Source: Rhizobiaceae bacterium
GTDB lineage: Bacteria; Pseudomonadota; Alphaproteobacteria; Rhizobiales; Rhizobiaceae
Length of the DNA: 26,321 bases
Assembly: GCA_020696915.1 (NCBI GenBank)
Contig: JAJFMR010000003.1
Location: forward strand, 806 to 27,126
Direction: 5' to 3'
In this document: positions 1-9,984 of the stretch, piece by piece
Position numbering within the stretch: the stretch's first letter is position 1
Layout: each line of letters starts with the position of its first letter
Notes under the pieces: model-generated
What the model was told of the DNA's origin: nothing
The model's input: the letters and a program-made list of their open reading frames with translations, nothing else
Databases searched by the model: none
Program-made: the position numbers and the translations under genes

Positions 1-2660
1 GGCGCGGACAGCATGATGCCGGCAGTGCGGCCCAGCGCCTCTCCGACCGGGCCGATGGCGATCGCCTCGTTGTCGCGCACCCGCGCGCGCTGCACGCCTA
101 GCGCCAGCACGCCGGCCCGGAAGCGAGCGGTGGCGCTGTCGACGCCGATGGCGCGCATCGTGTTGCCGGCGATATTGGCCGAGACGGCACGCCTGACCGT
201 GATGCCGCCGACCATCACAGGCCCGGCCTCCCGCCGTGCATCGATGTCGCGCAGATGGTTGTTTTCGATCGTGACCGCGCCGGCGTCCGGATGGCCGGTG
301 ACGACAATGCCGTTGCCGCACGACGCGATGATGTTGAGCTTTATGATCAGGTCGCGCACCGGCGTCAGGACCTCGATCCCGGCGCGGCCATAGCCGTCGA
401 TCTGGTTGGAAAGGATTTGCGCCATCGCAGTGCCGGTGCGGTCCAGCCCGCGCGTGATCTGCACGCCGACCGCCTCGTCGTTGGCCGCCGTATTGTGCAG
501 CTTGTTGTCGGCGACCCGCAGGCCGTCGCAAGACGAGCGGATGCCTATGCCAGATGCAAAGACGCAGTTGCCGGATATGCTGACCGACGACCCGACCAGC
601 GCCACGCCCAGCGTGCTGATGACGGCCAGCGCAGAGGCGAACGCGTGATTGTCGCGGATCTCGGTACCGAAGAGGTGCAGGACGCGGCCGTCCAGCGCGA
701 CCGAGCGCCGGCTGCACAAGAGGACATTGTCGCGCACGGACAATGCGGCCGCCAGCAGGAACGGCTCCGGCGCGCCATCGTCGCGCGGCGCGGTCGGATC
801 GTTGGCGAGCACGCCGGTCTCGGCGAAGATTATGTTGTCGCCGATCATGGCCTCGATCACGGCGCCCTCGAGCGAGATGGCAGAACTGCGGCTGTCGCCC
901 GTCACGTCCAGCGCGGCGATCATCAGCTTCTGCAGCGACAGCCGGGCGGCGGACTGCACGGTGATTGCCGGCCGGTTGCCAACCGACAGGACCGCCAGGT
1001 TTTCGACGCCGACGGCAACCGAGCCCTGGATGAGGAACGCCCCGCTGTTGGTGACGATGATCGTCGACGGCCCTTGCCCCTTCACAAGAACGGAGCGGAT
1101 GCCGTTCATGCGCACGGCTTCTCGCAAGGGGAACTGCCCCGGGCCGACGCAGACCGTGCCGCCAGTCTGTGCGGCTTGGTTCACCGCATCCTGGATGGTG
1201 AAGCTGCCATCGGCGTGGGAGGCTTCGGTAACACAAGCCGTGCAACTGCAATCATGACCCTCTGCGCCTTCCGGTGGCCAGTCGTTGCGGCAGTCGGTCA
1301 CCGTGCCGGCCGCGATGTCCCAGATGCCGAGCCTGGCGTAGTGGTGGTGGATGCCGCGCGGCGGCGCGCGGTCCAGGATTTCGACCGAAGCGTCGGCGGT
1401 GCGGGCGGCGAAAATCCAGTAATCGCCGGGCTTGACGCCGCTACCGCCGGTGTTGGCGAATCGCACGGTGACGCCGTTCTCAAGCAGCAGCGTGGTGTTG
1501 GCGCCGGGCACTGCGATGACGCCCGGCGAATTCGCCGCTTCCAGGTCCTGGACCTGGACTGTCGTGCCGTTCGGACCGGTACGGAAGACGCGGCGCGCCT
1601 GATCCCAGCGGCGCACTCGCAGGTTGCGCGCGTCGGGGAATTCGTTGTTCGGGAACGAGCCAGGCAGCATCGCGGCCGGCAGCGCCGGCGCGAATTGCAG
1701 GCGCCGTGTGTCGGGATCGACCGTGGCCCTGCGCATTTCACCGGCGAGTTGCGAGAACTCGCGCACGTCGTCGATGATTTCCACCCAGTCGCCGGTCTTG
1801 ATCGACAGGACATCGTCGCGGCCGAGAGACTCAAGTTCGAGCTCAGTTGCCGAGATCATGCTGGCGACCCGGCTGCCGACGCTGGCGTTTTCCCGCGACC
1901 ATTTGAACGTGGCCGTGCCGGCAGCACCACCATCGTGGATCTCCACACGGTAGAGTTGGTTCTCAAGACCGCGATAGCCGCCGGTTGGCGGCAACTCGCA
2001 AGGATCATCGACCGGCGCTACCTCGAAAGTGCCCGTGCTAAGCACGCCGGTCGACGGCGCGATGATGTCGTCCCAGCCCGGCACCTGATCGTCGGGCGTC
2101 GCGCAGGTGGTCGCGGTGCCGACATCCTCGGGCGTCACCCTGACTTGCCACACCGTCTGCAAGCGTGACGTGGTTTCGACGCCGATCGCGTTCTCGACAA
2201 GGTCGGGGCGCTCGAGATGGGTGACTTCGCGATTCCACACATCCAGATAGACGAGATGCCTGCCTGTCGTTGGCAGGGCAGGGGGATTGGGCAGATAGGG
2301 CTGCTCCAGATAGGGAATCGGATTGGCGAACTGCGGTTCCGCCATCAGCGGATCGAAGATGCGGTCGGCCGCGACGTTCGATACCGCACCATGGTTCTCC
2401 GCCAGAAGGCCGTCGGCATAGAGCCGTCCCTTGCCGATGCTGAGCGAGGTGCCGGACACGGAAATCTCGAACGCGTCGGGCGTGGTGGAGGAGACGGTGC
2501 CCCTCCCGAGCACGTCGCTGGCCAGGGCACGGAGCCGGCGATCGAGAATCGCCGTCAGTTCGTTGGCGTCCGCGTCGAGCATGACCGCGCCCTGTTTCAA
2601 CTCCACGCAAGCAAAGTCCAGCAACGGATTGAGCCGAACCCTCGAGAAATCGCTTGCCAT
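1..2660 (-). CDS. DUF6519-like right-handed beta-helix protein of the eCIS (3' end beyond window)
   Basis: The frame is open for 886 codons from ATG at 2660 and leaves the window without a stop, so the protein is partial at its C-terminus. An AGGAG lies about 8 nt before the start, and the gene begins 24 nt after the gpI-like gene. The first ~450 residues form a domain that resembles what I recall as DUF6519 (start MASDFSRVRLNPLLDF). A cysteine-rich knot (C-S-C-T-A-C-V) follows at about residues 468-475, then a TIQDAV...GGTVCVGPG stretch, the usual entry to a pectate-lyase-like beta-helix. From there to the edge, repeats of the type 'I.DN', 'I.GN', 'I.NN' and 'V.DNKL' mark successive coils. 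Its place at the 3' end of the baseplate genes suggests a fibre, spike-decoration or surface-binding protein. That role is inference; a polysaccharide-degrading enzyme is the alternative. Confidence 0.8.
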   Translation of the reverse strand, partial: MASDFSRVRLNPLLDFACVELKQGAVMLDADANELTAILDRRLRALASDVLGRGTVSSTTPDAFEISVSGTSLSIGKGRLYADGLLAENHGAVSNVAADRIFDPLMAEPQFANPIPYLEQPYLPNPPALPTTGRHLVYLDVWNREVTHLERPDLVENAIGVETTSRLQTVWQVRVTPEDVGTATTCATPDDQVPGWDDIIAPSTGVLSTGTFEVAPVDDPCELPPTGGYRGLENQLYRVEIHDGGAAGTATFKWSRENASVGSRVASMISATELELESLGRDDVLSIKTGDWVEIIDDVREFSQLAGEMRRATVDPDTRRLQFAPALPAAMLPGSFPNNEFPDARNLRVRRWDQARRVFRTGPNGTTVQVQDLEAANSPGVIAVPGANTTLLLENGVTVRFANTGGSGVKPGDYWIFAARTADASVEILDRAPPRGIHHHYARLGIWDIAAGTVTDCRNDWPPEGAEGHDCSCTACVTEASHADGSFTIQDAVNQAAQTGGTVCVGPGQFPLREAVRMNGIRSVLVKGQGPSTIIVTNSGAFLIQGSVAVGVENLAVLSVGNRPAITVQSAARLSLQKLMIAALDVTGDSRSSAISLEGAVIEAMIGDNIIFAETGVLANDPTAPRDDGAPEPFLLAAALSVRDNVLLCSRRSVALDGRVLHLFGTEIRDNHAFASALAVISTLGVALVGSSVSISGNCVFASGIGIRSSCDGLRVADNKLHNTAANDEAVGVQITRGLDRTGTAMAQILSNQIDGYGRAGIEVLTPVRDLIIKLNIIASCGNGIVVTGHPDAGAVTIENNHLRDIDARREAGPVMVGGITVRRAVSANIAGNTMRAIGVDSATARFRAGVLALGVQRARVRDNEAIAIGPVGEALGRTAGIMLSA

Positions 2661-2684
2661 GGTCGTACTCCTGAAACGTGCGGT

Positions 2685-4802
2685 TCAGCTTTCGTAGAAG
2701 AAGCCGGCTCTAAGTCCGAAGCGGAGATACTCCTCCAGCCTGATGCGCAAATTGGTCTCGCGCTGCGGTTGGAAGAGCGCATGCAACACGCCCATTTCGC
2801 CACCGTCGTCAGCGCCGGTTCGGATCGACTGATCCGTGAAGCGACGCAGTTGACCGTAGGCGGCGTCGCCGTAACGCAGTGACGTGAAATGCGGCAACGC
2901 GTCCGGGTGGTCGTCCGGGGCGCAGCGATAGCGCCGCGGTGTGATCGACCCCGCCGGCACATAGCTGAAGCGCATGCAGCCTTGCTGGCGACGATCGGCG
3001 ATCACCGCAGCCATCCAGGTTTCGGCGGGCGATGCACCCAGCCGGGCAAACAGGATGCAGTTTGAGACCAGTTCGATCTGGCGGGCGTGCAGCTTGCCGA
3101 TGACCGTGCATTCGTTGGCCGTAAGCGTCGCGCCTGGCTCGCCATCCGTGAGGCCCGAAAGGGCGATCCCCTCCGGCGAGCCCGCATCGACGATGCAATC
3201 GCTCATCGCGATCTCGACATCCTCGACGGCATGCAGTGGCCCGGTGATGCAGCGCTCAAGCGTTATCCTGGCGAAGGGATGCTCGACGATCAGACTGGGT
3301 GACCCCGGCGATACGGCGGACCCGTCAGGATTGAGCGCGAGACCCGGCACCAGTGTGCAATCGCGCAGCACAAGCTCGACAGGGCTGCTCCCGACCGCCG
3401 GCGCCGGCAGACGCAACGCGCCACCGCTGATGGTCCAGCCGTCCAGCACAAGCTTGCCGCGCGCGCCGATCTCCAGCGTGATGTCGCCACCCGAGGCAAT
3501 GAGCGGCCTCGCACCATTGGCGGCGGCGACGACCAATTCATGGCCCGGAATGTCGTCATCGACTTCGCCGTCGACCCTGAGCGTCGGCGTTTCGGGATAG
3601 GTCAGGCTGTCTTCAACCAGTAGGCGTCCACCCGGCGCAAGTGCGTCCAGATCGCCTTGCAACGCCACGCCGCCGTTGATGGTGCGCTGCTCGACAAGCT
3701 CGGCGCCGGCCGGGCTGCGCTGATATTCGCCACCGCCGATCTCGCGCGCGGCGCCGTAATGGAACGTTGCCAGCAGAGGGCCGTCGCTCGGCTCGCCCAG
3801 CAGCACCCGGCCGCGCTCCGGATCGACGCCGATCGATCCGGGCAGGACCGCCGCCTCGTGGTTCCAGCCGGCAAAAGCGCCGCCGCCATCGAACACATCT
3901 CTTAGATCGCAGATGCGTATAGCGCTGACGGAGCGCGGCGCTGCCGCATCCGGATCAAACAGTGCGAAGCTCTCGCGAGCGCCATAGTCGTCCTCGAGAA
4001 CCTCATCAGGCGGCGTCTCGACGCTAGCCTGTGCATCCTTCACAGCCAGCGCCGCAAGCCTGACCGACAGCCGTTCCGGGACATTGATAGGGTCGGCCAG
4101 ATGGCTGATATCTGGTTCGGTCCGGCTGCGCCGGAACAGTTGCATGTCGGCGCCGAGCGGGTTGAAGCGGAACCTGCGCCCGGAGGCGTCAAGCGGGTCC
4201 GGCGTCAATGGGATCCGACTTAGCCGCAACGCGACCAGCCGCCACAGGAAGATGCCGATGTTGGGGATGTTGTAGCGCCCGGAACCGCCTTCCGGCGCGC
4301 GCATCTCTGCAGTGTGAGCGAAACTGTCGAACGCGCTGCCGACACGGAACGTCGCCCGCAAATCGCGCAGGTCGGCAGTTGCCTCGGCATGCGGCCGCGC
4401 ATGCTTCATGTATTGCGTCGTTGTCAGCAGTTCGAAGAATTCCACGGCGCGCGCCGGCCAGCCGGTGACGTCGCCGGCCAGCTGTTCCAGCATCAACGCC
4501 GTTCCCTTGCGACGACGGTAGGCGATGGTGTTGGCGACCTCGGCGCGCGGCGAGGCGACGTTGGGCGCGACGCCGTGCAGCGGCCGGTATCCGATCAGCG
4601 AACCAATATAGGGTGCCACCCAGCTGGCGCACGTTTCGATGAACTGGTCGTCGTAGAGCTGCTCGACATTCTCTTCCAGCGCGGCGAACTCCTCGGCGAA
4701 GGCGCCGATCAGCGCGCGCAGCGGCTCGCCTTCCGCCTTGTCCCGAATGCGGTAGACGGCGGGCAGGAGCGTGTAGAGGCGCTCGGCCGTCAGCGACGTC
4801 AT
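2685..4802 (-). CDS. eCIS baseplate protein, P2 gpI-like N-terminus with C-terminal beta-helix
   Basis: 705 aa. ATG at 4802 overlaps the stop of the preceding baseplate gene (ATGA) and has a GGAGGAGA ribosome site. Residues 1-80 (LYTLLPAVYRIRD..., then acidic helices and SWVAPYIGSLIGYRPL) match the start of phage tail protein I-like proteins found in eCIS loci. That family joins the baseplate wedge to the fibres. The region at about residues 400-590 has short beta strands with repeated 'LRDCTL', 'LERCIT', 'MSDCIV' and 'ANECTV' turns, which look like coils of a right-handed beta-helix with a column of cysteines. The last ~45 residues (GGEMG..HALFQPQRETNL..RLEEYLRFGLRAGFFYES) resemble a conserved tail I recall from eCIS homologues. 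The protein is likely a baseplate-periphery component acting with the downstream beta-helix protein. Confidence 0.85.
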   Translation of the reverse strand: MTSLTAERLYTLLPAVYRIRDKAEGEPLRALIGAFAEEFAALEENVEQLYDDQFIETCASWVAPYIGSLIGYRPLHGVAPNVASPRAEVANTIAYRRRKGTALMLEQLAGDVTGWPARAVEFFELLTTTQYMKHARPHAEATADLRDLRATFRVGSAFDSFAHTAEMRAPEGGSGRYNIPNIGIFLWRLVALRLSRIPLTPDPLDASGRRFRFNPLGADMQLFRRSRTEPDISHLADPINVPERLSVRLAALAVKDAQASVETPPDEVLEDDYGARESFALFDPDAAAPRSVSAIRICDLRDVFDGGGAFAGWNHEAAVLPGSIGVDPERGRVLLGEPSDGPLLATFHYGAAREIGGGEYQRSPAGAELVEQRTINGGVALQGDLDALAPGGRLLVEDSLTYPETPTLRVDGEVDDDIPGHELVVAAANGARPLIASGGDITLEIGARGKLVLDGWTISGGALRLPAPAVGSSPVELVLRDCTLVPGLALNPDGSAVSPGSPSLIVEHPFARITLERCITGPLHAVEDVEIAMSDCIVDAGSPEGIALSGLTDGEPGATLTANECTVIGKLHARQIELVSNCILFARLGASPAETWMAAVIADRRQQGCMRFSYVPAGSITPRRYRCAPDDHPDALPHFTSLRYGDAAYGQLRRFTDQSIRTGADDGGEMGVLHALFQPQRETNLRIRLEEYLRFGLRAGFFYES

Positions 4803-7438
4803 GGCATCTCCTCCAGCAGGTCGAGTGGTCCGGGGGCAAGGGTCAGCAGTTCGGATGGTTTGGCGGCGCCGTTTTCCACGCGCATGCGCGAAGCCAGCAG
4901 CCGCACTTGCTGCGAAATGGCTGTTTGTTCGACCGGCCGGCTGCCGCCATAAAGCCGCGTCAGGTCGACCGCGACGACACCGACCACCGCCTGTGCGGTG
5001 GCAATCACATCCGACTGCTGCACCGGCTGGCCGAGCTGACGCGCGTCAAAGGAATAGCGATCCCGTAGCGCCCGCTCCACCGACGCAAGCACGGCGTCCG
5101 CGTCGAAGGCCGCATCGCACTTGACGCGGATGCCCAGCCGGAACGTGCTTGCCTGATGGGGCAGCAAGGACACCTGCACATGCGGGTCGCCGCTGGCGCG
5201 CAACGCGCCGAGCAGGTTTTGCCAGACCGGGCTGGCCTGCGTCAGTGCCGCTCCGTCCGGCGCGGCGAGGGTTATCGCGACAGTCTTGCCATGGCGAACG
5301 CTGAGGACGGCGGCTTGCGCCTTGGCGATGCCCGAAAAGGCGCGCGCGAAATCCTCATAGTCGAGCACCGAGACGGCACGGCCAAGCGTGCGCGTGGTCA
5401 AGGGGATCGTTTGCCGCGCCGCATCCTCGCGTTCAGGATCGGTGCCGCCTTCCGCAGCCAGCGGGTTGGCCACGCTCTTCAATCCGAGGGGCCGGCTGAC
5501 CAGCTGGGTGAGACTGTCGGCGGCGACGTTGCCGGCGCTTCCCAACCCCTTACGATATGTTGCCCGGATATTGTTGACGCCGCTCGGCGGCCGAGCCCCG
5601 CTGGACCCGTCGCCAAAGTTGATGAAGAGCCGCTCCTTCTCGTCGATCGACAGAGCGTAAGCCTTCGCAGAGGGACCCGAGGCGTAGAGCGAGCGCTGCT
5701 CGTTCCACTTCACATCGGCAACCCTCACCGTCAGTTCGGCCGCCGCGCCAGTCTCGCTCGGGGTAGCGCGATAGGTCAGCGGCAGTTGCTTGAGCTCGAA
5801 GCGTTGGAAGCTCTGGCTGGCGTCGCCCGAGCCGAGCACCTGCGTCACATTTTCGCCGTGCGAAGCCTGCGCGACGTTGGCATGAACTATGACGCTGTCG
5901 CGGCGCAATGCCGAGGGCAGGTGCGGGACGATTTCCAGTTCGCACCTCAGCGCATCCACCGGGTGCGCCGCGACGAGCGTCGCCTGCATCGTCACCTTGA
6001 CGCCGTCGCTTGCTTGCGCACCCTTGACGATGAGCTTGCGGCCAGCGACCAACCCGCTCGCCGGAATGTTGGCTGGGATACGGTTGCCGGACACCAAATC
6101 CGTGACCGGACGCCCGGTTAGCGGCAGCAGTTCGGACTTTGCGAAGACGGAGGTTTCGCGAACCGCGTTGAAAAACTGGTCCAGCAGGTTCTCGCCCTCG
6201 ACATTCAGGCGGGTGACCTTGCCCGAGAGCGCGTAATCGACGCGGGACAGCTCGCTGGTGCTGGCGACGCGGTAGAGCTCGACATAGGTTCCGGTCGGGT
6301 AGTTCTCGTCGGGTCGATTGAAGTTGCCCTTCGCAAGAACCGCGACGCTGCGCTCCGACGGAACGCCCGGCTTGTCGGCAGTAATGTCGGCATGAACCAC
6401 GTCGAGGTCCACCGATCCGCCGCTTCCGTCATCGGCATTGTGCTCGCCGTTGATGTGGAAGTGACTCCAGACGCCATTGGTGTGGGATGCACCCTGGATG
6501 AACCTGGGATCTGGTGCGTTGTGACCGAAGACCGAGGCGCGCTTGCGCAAAGCGAAGAGCAAAGGCTGGCTCGACGGAACGCCTGTCGGGTCGAACGCGC
6601 CCAAGCCACGCGCCCAGGCGATGCGCGTGCGATTGTTGGCCGTGTCCGGCTCGACGCCGGTGAGAATGCGGAAATCCCACCGGTCGCTGCCCGAGAAGTT
6701 GAAGAACTCCTGGCCGACCAGAACCACGGGATCGCCCGGCTTTAGATTGGTCGCAACGCCGGCAAGCCACGCCTGACGCTCATCGCGCGCGGGTATGTGC
6801 TCCTCATCCATCCACGGCTTGATGGCGTTCCAGGCAGGGCGCGCATCGGCGAGTTCCTCAACGGTCTCGAACGTCTGCGGCTTCTCGTCGGGCCCGGGAA
6901 TGCTCTGCACCTTGAGCCCGATAGGCAGGCTGATGGCGGCAGGTACGCCGGTGACGAAATTGCCCGGATCGTTGCCGATGCCGGACGGCGGCTCAGGCGG
7001 CGTTTCCAGCGCGAACGCGAGCCATGTTTCGGCCGCCACGCCAGGGCGAAGGCGATATCCGACGAGCTTGCCGAGCTCCTGCATCGAAATCCGCTCGGTT
7101 GCAGTCTCGAGCCAGGATTCGTTGGCGATGCGCTCCTGGTAGAAGGTGAGCACATCCGCGGCACAGGCAAACGCGTCGATCAGGCCGATGGTGAAATCGT
7201 CTTCTTCGCGAGTGAGAAGCGCCTGCAAGGGCAGCCAGGTCGAAGAGGACAGGGCCGTGTGCAGGCTGGCGCGGAAATCGCCATACTCGCCGATGCGATA
7301 GGCTATCGCGGAAAGCCCGCCGCGATTGACGATCTCCAACGGCGTAGCCGCTTCGACACCCGCGCAGCAGCCGCAACAGTCGCTGCCTGGAGCCGGTGGC
7401 GGCACATGCGGTTTCAGATCAGGAACAGGCGCGTTCAT
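4799..7438 (-). CDS. eCIS baseplate wedge protein (baseplate J / gp6-like, Afp12-type)
   Basis: 879 aa. ATG at 7438 overlaps the upstream stop by ATGA and is preceded by GGGAGG. It is the second of two tandem large baseplate proteins, like Afp11/Afp12 and Pvc11/Pvc12. A baseplate-J-like signature lies at about residues 670-720: 'EREDAARQTIPLTTRT.GRAVSVLDYEDFARAF..IAKAQA'. Near the N-terminus is a CCGCC cluster (Cys21, 22, 24, 25), followed by a TPLEIVNRGGLSAIAYRIGEYGDF segment typical of the family. The N-terminal ~130 residues (DFTIGLIDAFACAADVLTFYQERIANESWL) match the helical core that the two wedge proteins share. The expected role is to form the wedge ring around the hub and trigger sheath contraction. 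The cysteine cluster could bind metal, which is inference. Confidence 0.92.
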   Translation of the reverse strand: MNAPVPDLKPHVPPPAPGSDCCGCCAGVEAATPLEIVNRGGLSAIAYRIGEYGDFRASLHTALSSSTWLPLQALLTREEDDFTIGLIDAFACAADVLTFYQERIANESWLETATERISMQELGKLVGYRLRPGVAAETWLAFALETPPEPPSGIGNDPGNFVTGVPAAISLPIGLKVQSIPGPDEKPQTFETVEELADARPAWNAIKPWMDEEHIPARDERQAWLAGVATNLKPGDPVVLVGQEFFNFSGSDRWDFRILTGVEPDTANNRTRIAWARGLGAFDPTGVPSSQPLLFALRKRASVFGHNAPDPRFIQGASHTNGVWSHFHINGEHNADDGSGGSVDLDVVHADITADKPGVPSERSVAVLAKGNFNRPDENYPTGTYVELYRVASTSELSRVDYALSGKVTRLNVEGENLLDQFFNAVRETSVFAKSELLPLTGRPVTDLVSGNRIPANIPASGLVAGRKLIVKGAQASDGVKVTMQATLVAAHPVDALRCELEIVPHLPSALRRDSVIVHANVAQASHGENVTQVLGSGDASQSFQRFELKQLPLTYRATPSETGAAAELTVRVADVKWNEQRSLYASGPSAKAYALSIDEKERLFINFGDGSSGARPPSGVNNIRATYRKGLGSAGNVAADSLTQLVSRPLGLKSVANPLAAEGGTDPEREDAARQTIPLTTRTLGRAVSVLDYEDFARAFSGIAKAQAAVLSVRHGKTVAITLAAPDGAALTQASPVWQNLLGALRASGDPHVQVSLLPHQASTFRLGIRVKCDAAFDADAVLASVERALRDRYSFDARQLGQPVQQSDVIATAQAVVGVVAVDLTRLYGGSRPVEQTAISQQVRLLASRMRVENGAAKPSELLTLAPGPLDLLEEMP

Positions 7439-9984
7439 TTGCCGCCTCCCGCCTCGATGGTCAGCCTGCCGCGCTCGCGAAAGTTCGGGTTGTTCGCAAG
7501 CTGGGCGACTTCAAGCCCACCGATCGCAATGACGCCTTCATCGAGCGAGAGCGGGCTCGGGTCGACCAGCCGCCGAAAGCGATCGACGCGTACGGACTCG
7601 ACGCCCTCCACCGACTGGGCGGCGGCGATCAGTGCGCTCAGATAGACCGGTCCGCCGAAGCTGAACTGGTCGGGATGGAAATGGCCGAGTTCTCCGCCGG
7701 GCTGGACGCCGCTGGAGAGTGCGACCTCGACTGCGCGACGCACGTCGGCGCGGAAATAGTCCGGCTTGACGCAGATATGGAGCTCGACATCCAGCGGCAC
7801 GTAGCGCGGTGCGTTGATGTCGAGATCGTAGCCCGCCATGCGGAAGCGCTCCAGATGCTGGCGCAGCCGCGTCTCATAGGCATCGTCGATATCGGCGCCG
7901 CCGAAGCGGTCGGGCGTGACGAAGACGGTGTGCCAGCTGCCCGTCCAGCGGAAACTGGCCGCGGCGCGCTGGACATCGGGGCGGCGTTCGGCGGCAGCGG
8001 CGTAATCCGCCGCCGTAACAGCCCTTTCCTGCGTGCGGAAGGCTTCCGGCGCATCCCGCCGCACGACGTCGACATTTTCCGGGTCGACACCGCCGGCTGC
8101 CGGAAGCGGATTCCTCACCGAGGTGACGAATCCCGCTGCCGCACTCGAGACATGGGCGATCGCGTCAGAGCCGACATTGCCCGCGGCACCGTTGCCGACG
8201 CGGTAGGTCGCGGTAAAGGCGGTTCCCGGATCGGGACGCATGCCGCGTTCGTCGTCGCCGAAACGCAGCCGCGCGCGCCCGCCGTCGTCCACCTCCGCCA
8301 CAAAGTCGGTTGTGCTGCTTTGGCTCGACATCAGATCGCGCCGTGGGGTCCAGCTGTCGCTCACCGCACCCAGGGCGCCGGTCAGTTCGGCGATGCGCGG
8401 CGTGGCCGTGCGCGGGTCGATGAGCAAGAGCGAGCTTGCTGGCCAGAAAGGGCTGTCTTCTGCCATCGGCAGCAAATCGTCGATGTCGAAACCATGCGAC
8501 AGCGGCAGATGCCCGAGCGCTGGGCGGTAGCGCGGCGGAACCATGCGTTGCTCCGGGCTCTCGCAGCCACAGCCCTGCGCCCCCGTGGATACGAGCCTGA
8601 TCCGCTCCGGTGGCACGGCGCCTAGGTCCTCGCCGACAATGGTGCGGCCGTGATCGGCGATGACGATGTTCCCGCGCGCCACGCTGACTTCGAGGCCGGG
8701 CCTTTCTTCGACGGAAATGCACAAGGCGAAGGGCAGTGCATCGGCAGGATCCCAGGCAATCTCGGTGACAGGCACCGCCTGGTTGACGGGAGGATCCTGG
8801 AAAAGTCCGCCGGCCGGATCTGCCGAACCTTCAACGCTGGTCAGCCGAACGGCGCAGCGGTGGCCGCGGTCGGCGTCCTCCTCGCCGAAGGTCGTCGGGC
8901 TCACCACCTCCTCGAAGATCAGGATGTCGCCGGGGCGGAGCAGTTCGGAAAGGTCCTCGCTCAAGGTGGCCGAGGTCGCGCCACGCGGCAGGCAGCATCC
9001 GCTGTCGCCCCAGGCGTAGAAGGACAGACGCTCCAGACGCTCGTCGAGTCGCTCCACCCGATGCGCAGTTTCGAAGGCTAGCGAGCCGGCCAGGAGCGCG
9101 TTGCGATATTCCTGACTGTCGGGCGTCACGATGGTCGGCAGGCCGGCGACGCGGGTCAGAAGTTGCGTGCCCTGATTGAGTGTGCGTTGCTGGCCGTCGA
9201 CGTTGATCTGCACGAAGGCGCGCGCGTTGCAGCCCTCGTGCATGTAGTAGTCCACCAGCCGGGCATGACGGCGCACCGAGATACGCTGCCGCGCCGTGGC
9301 CAGATACGCCTCGTTGGCAATGACGTCCTGCCGGTAGGACAGGTTGTCGGCCGCGTAGGCGAGCACCTCCACCAGCATTACGCCGAGGTCGGCAGCCGAG
9401 CGTTCGCTCCAGTCGGGCGCAAGCAAGCTCAGACGGTCCAGCATCAGTCGCCGGAACCCCTGATAGTCCTTGGCCAAATAGTCGATCTGCGGCTTCAGCC
9501 GGATTTCAGGAGCGCAAAGGCTGTTGTCTTCACAATCGAAATCCGCAGGGCATTCCACCTTGAACGAGAACTGGATCGATGCGAGGCGCGGGTCGAAATC
9601 GCCATGCGGCAGGTCGCTGTCCGCGCTGCTGACGATGCTCAGCGTGTATTGCGAAAAGTCGCCTGAGCTGTCGGTGCGGACGACGAGCGTCAGAGACAGC
9701 TCGCTGACCGTGTTGGCCAGACCAGGCTCGGCCTCGGGCGGCAGGGAGTCGGCAGGCGCGCACCAGTCGATACCGACATCGGGGATGCGCTCGCCGCCGG
9801 TGATGGTGAGATTGTCCGGGTTGAGCGCGAACCCGTCACGCAGCAACCGCACGAACAAGGTCTGCTGGCGTGGCACGCCCGGCGGAGCAGCGCGGTCGAG
9901 CACTTCGATGAAGTCGATGCCGTTCGCTGTGCCGAGATTGCGGACGACTTCCAGCCGGCGCTGGTCGCAGCAATGATAGATCAT
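7435..9984 (-). CDS. eCIS baseplate assembly protein (baseplate J-like, Afp11-type)
   Basis: 849 aa. ATG at 9984 overlaps the gp25 stop (ATGA) and has GGGAGG 6 nt upstream. The segment at about residues 165-260 (IDYLAKDYQGFRRLMLDRL...WSERSAADLGVMLVEVLAYAADNLSYRQDVIANEAYLATAR) is the helical core diagnostic of putative baseplate assembly proteins of eCIS and T6SS-like phages. A second family motif near residues 635-690 reads 'ENVDVVRRDAPEAFRTQERAVTAADYAAAAERRPDVQRA'. Order and size match Afp11/Pvc11, which pairs with the Afp12-type protein downstream to make the wedge heterodimers. The first residues contain a CC pair (MIYHCCD), and a cluster of four cysteines lies near residues 145-160. The C-terminal ~80 residues (GGPVYLSALIAAAQSVEGVESVRVDRFRRL) are typical of gpJ-like C-termini. 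Confidence 0.93.
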   Translation of the reverse strand: MIYHCCDQRRLEVVRNLGTANGIDFIEVLDRAAPPGVPRQQTLFVRLLRDGFALNPDNLTITGGERIPDVGIDWCAPADSLPPEAEPGLANTVSELSLTLVVRTDSSGDFSQYTLSIVSSADSDLPHGDFDPRLASIQFSFKVECPADFDCEDNSLCAPEIRLKPQIDYLAKDYQGFRRLMLDRLSLLAPDWSERSAADLGVMLVEVLAYAADNLSYRQDVIANEAYLATARQRISVRRHARLVDYYMHEGCNARAFVQINVDGQQRTLNQGTQLLTRVAGLPTIVTPDSQEYRNALLAGSLAFETAHRVERLDERLERLSFYAWGDSGCCLPRGATSATLSEDLSELLRPGDILIFEEVVSPTTFGEEDADRGHRCAVRLTSVEGSADPAGGLFQDPPVNQAVPVTEIAWDPADALPFALCISVEERPGLEVSVARGNIVIADHGRTIVGEDLGAVPPERIRLVSTGAQGCGCESPEQRMVPPRYRPALGHLPLSHGFDIDDLLPMAEDSPFWPASSLLLIDPRTATPRIAELTGALGAVSDSWTPRRDLMSSQSSTTDFVAEVDDGGRARLRFGDDERGMRPDPGTAFTATYRVGNGAAGNVGSDAIAHVSSAAAGFVTSVRNPLPAAGGVDPENVDVVRRDAPEAFRTQERAVTAADYAAAAERRPDVQRAAASFRWTGSWHTVFVTPDRFGGADIDDAYETRLRQHLERFRMAGYDLDINAPRYVPLDVELHICVKPDYFRADVRRAVEVALSSGVQPGGELGHFHPDQFSFGGPVYLSALIAAAQSVEGVESVRVDRFRRLVDPSPLSLDEGVIAIGGLEVAQLANNPNFRERGRLTIEAGGGK

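Noticed and set aside
255..2168. 637-codon open frame on the plus strand
   Set aside because: It is antisense to the long DUF6519-like beta-helix gene, has no family signature, and its composition is typical of a high-GC shadow frame.
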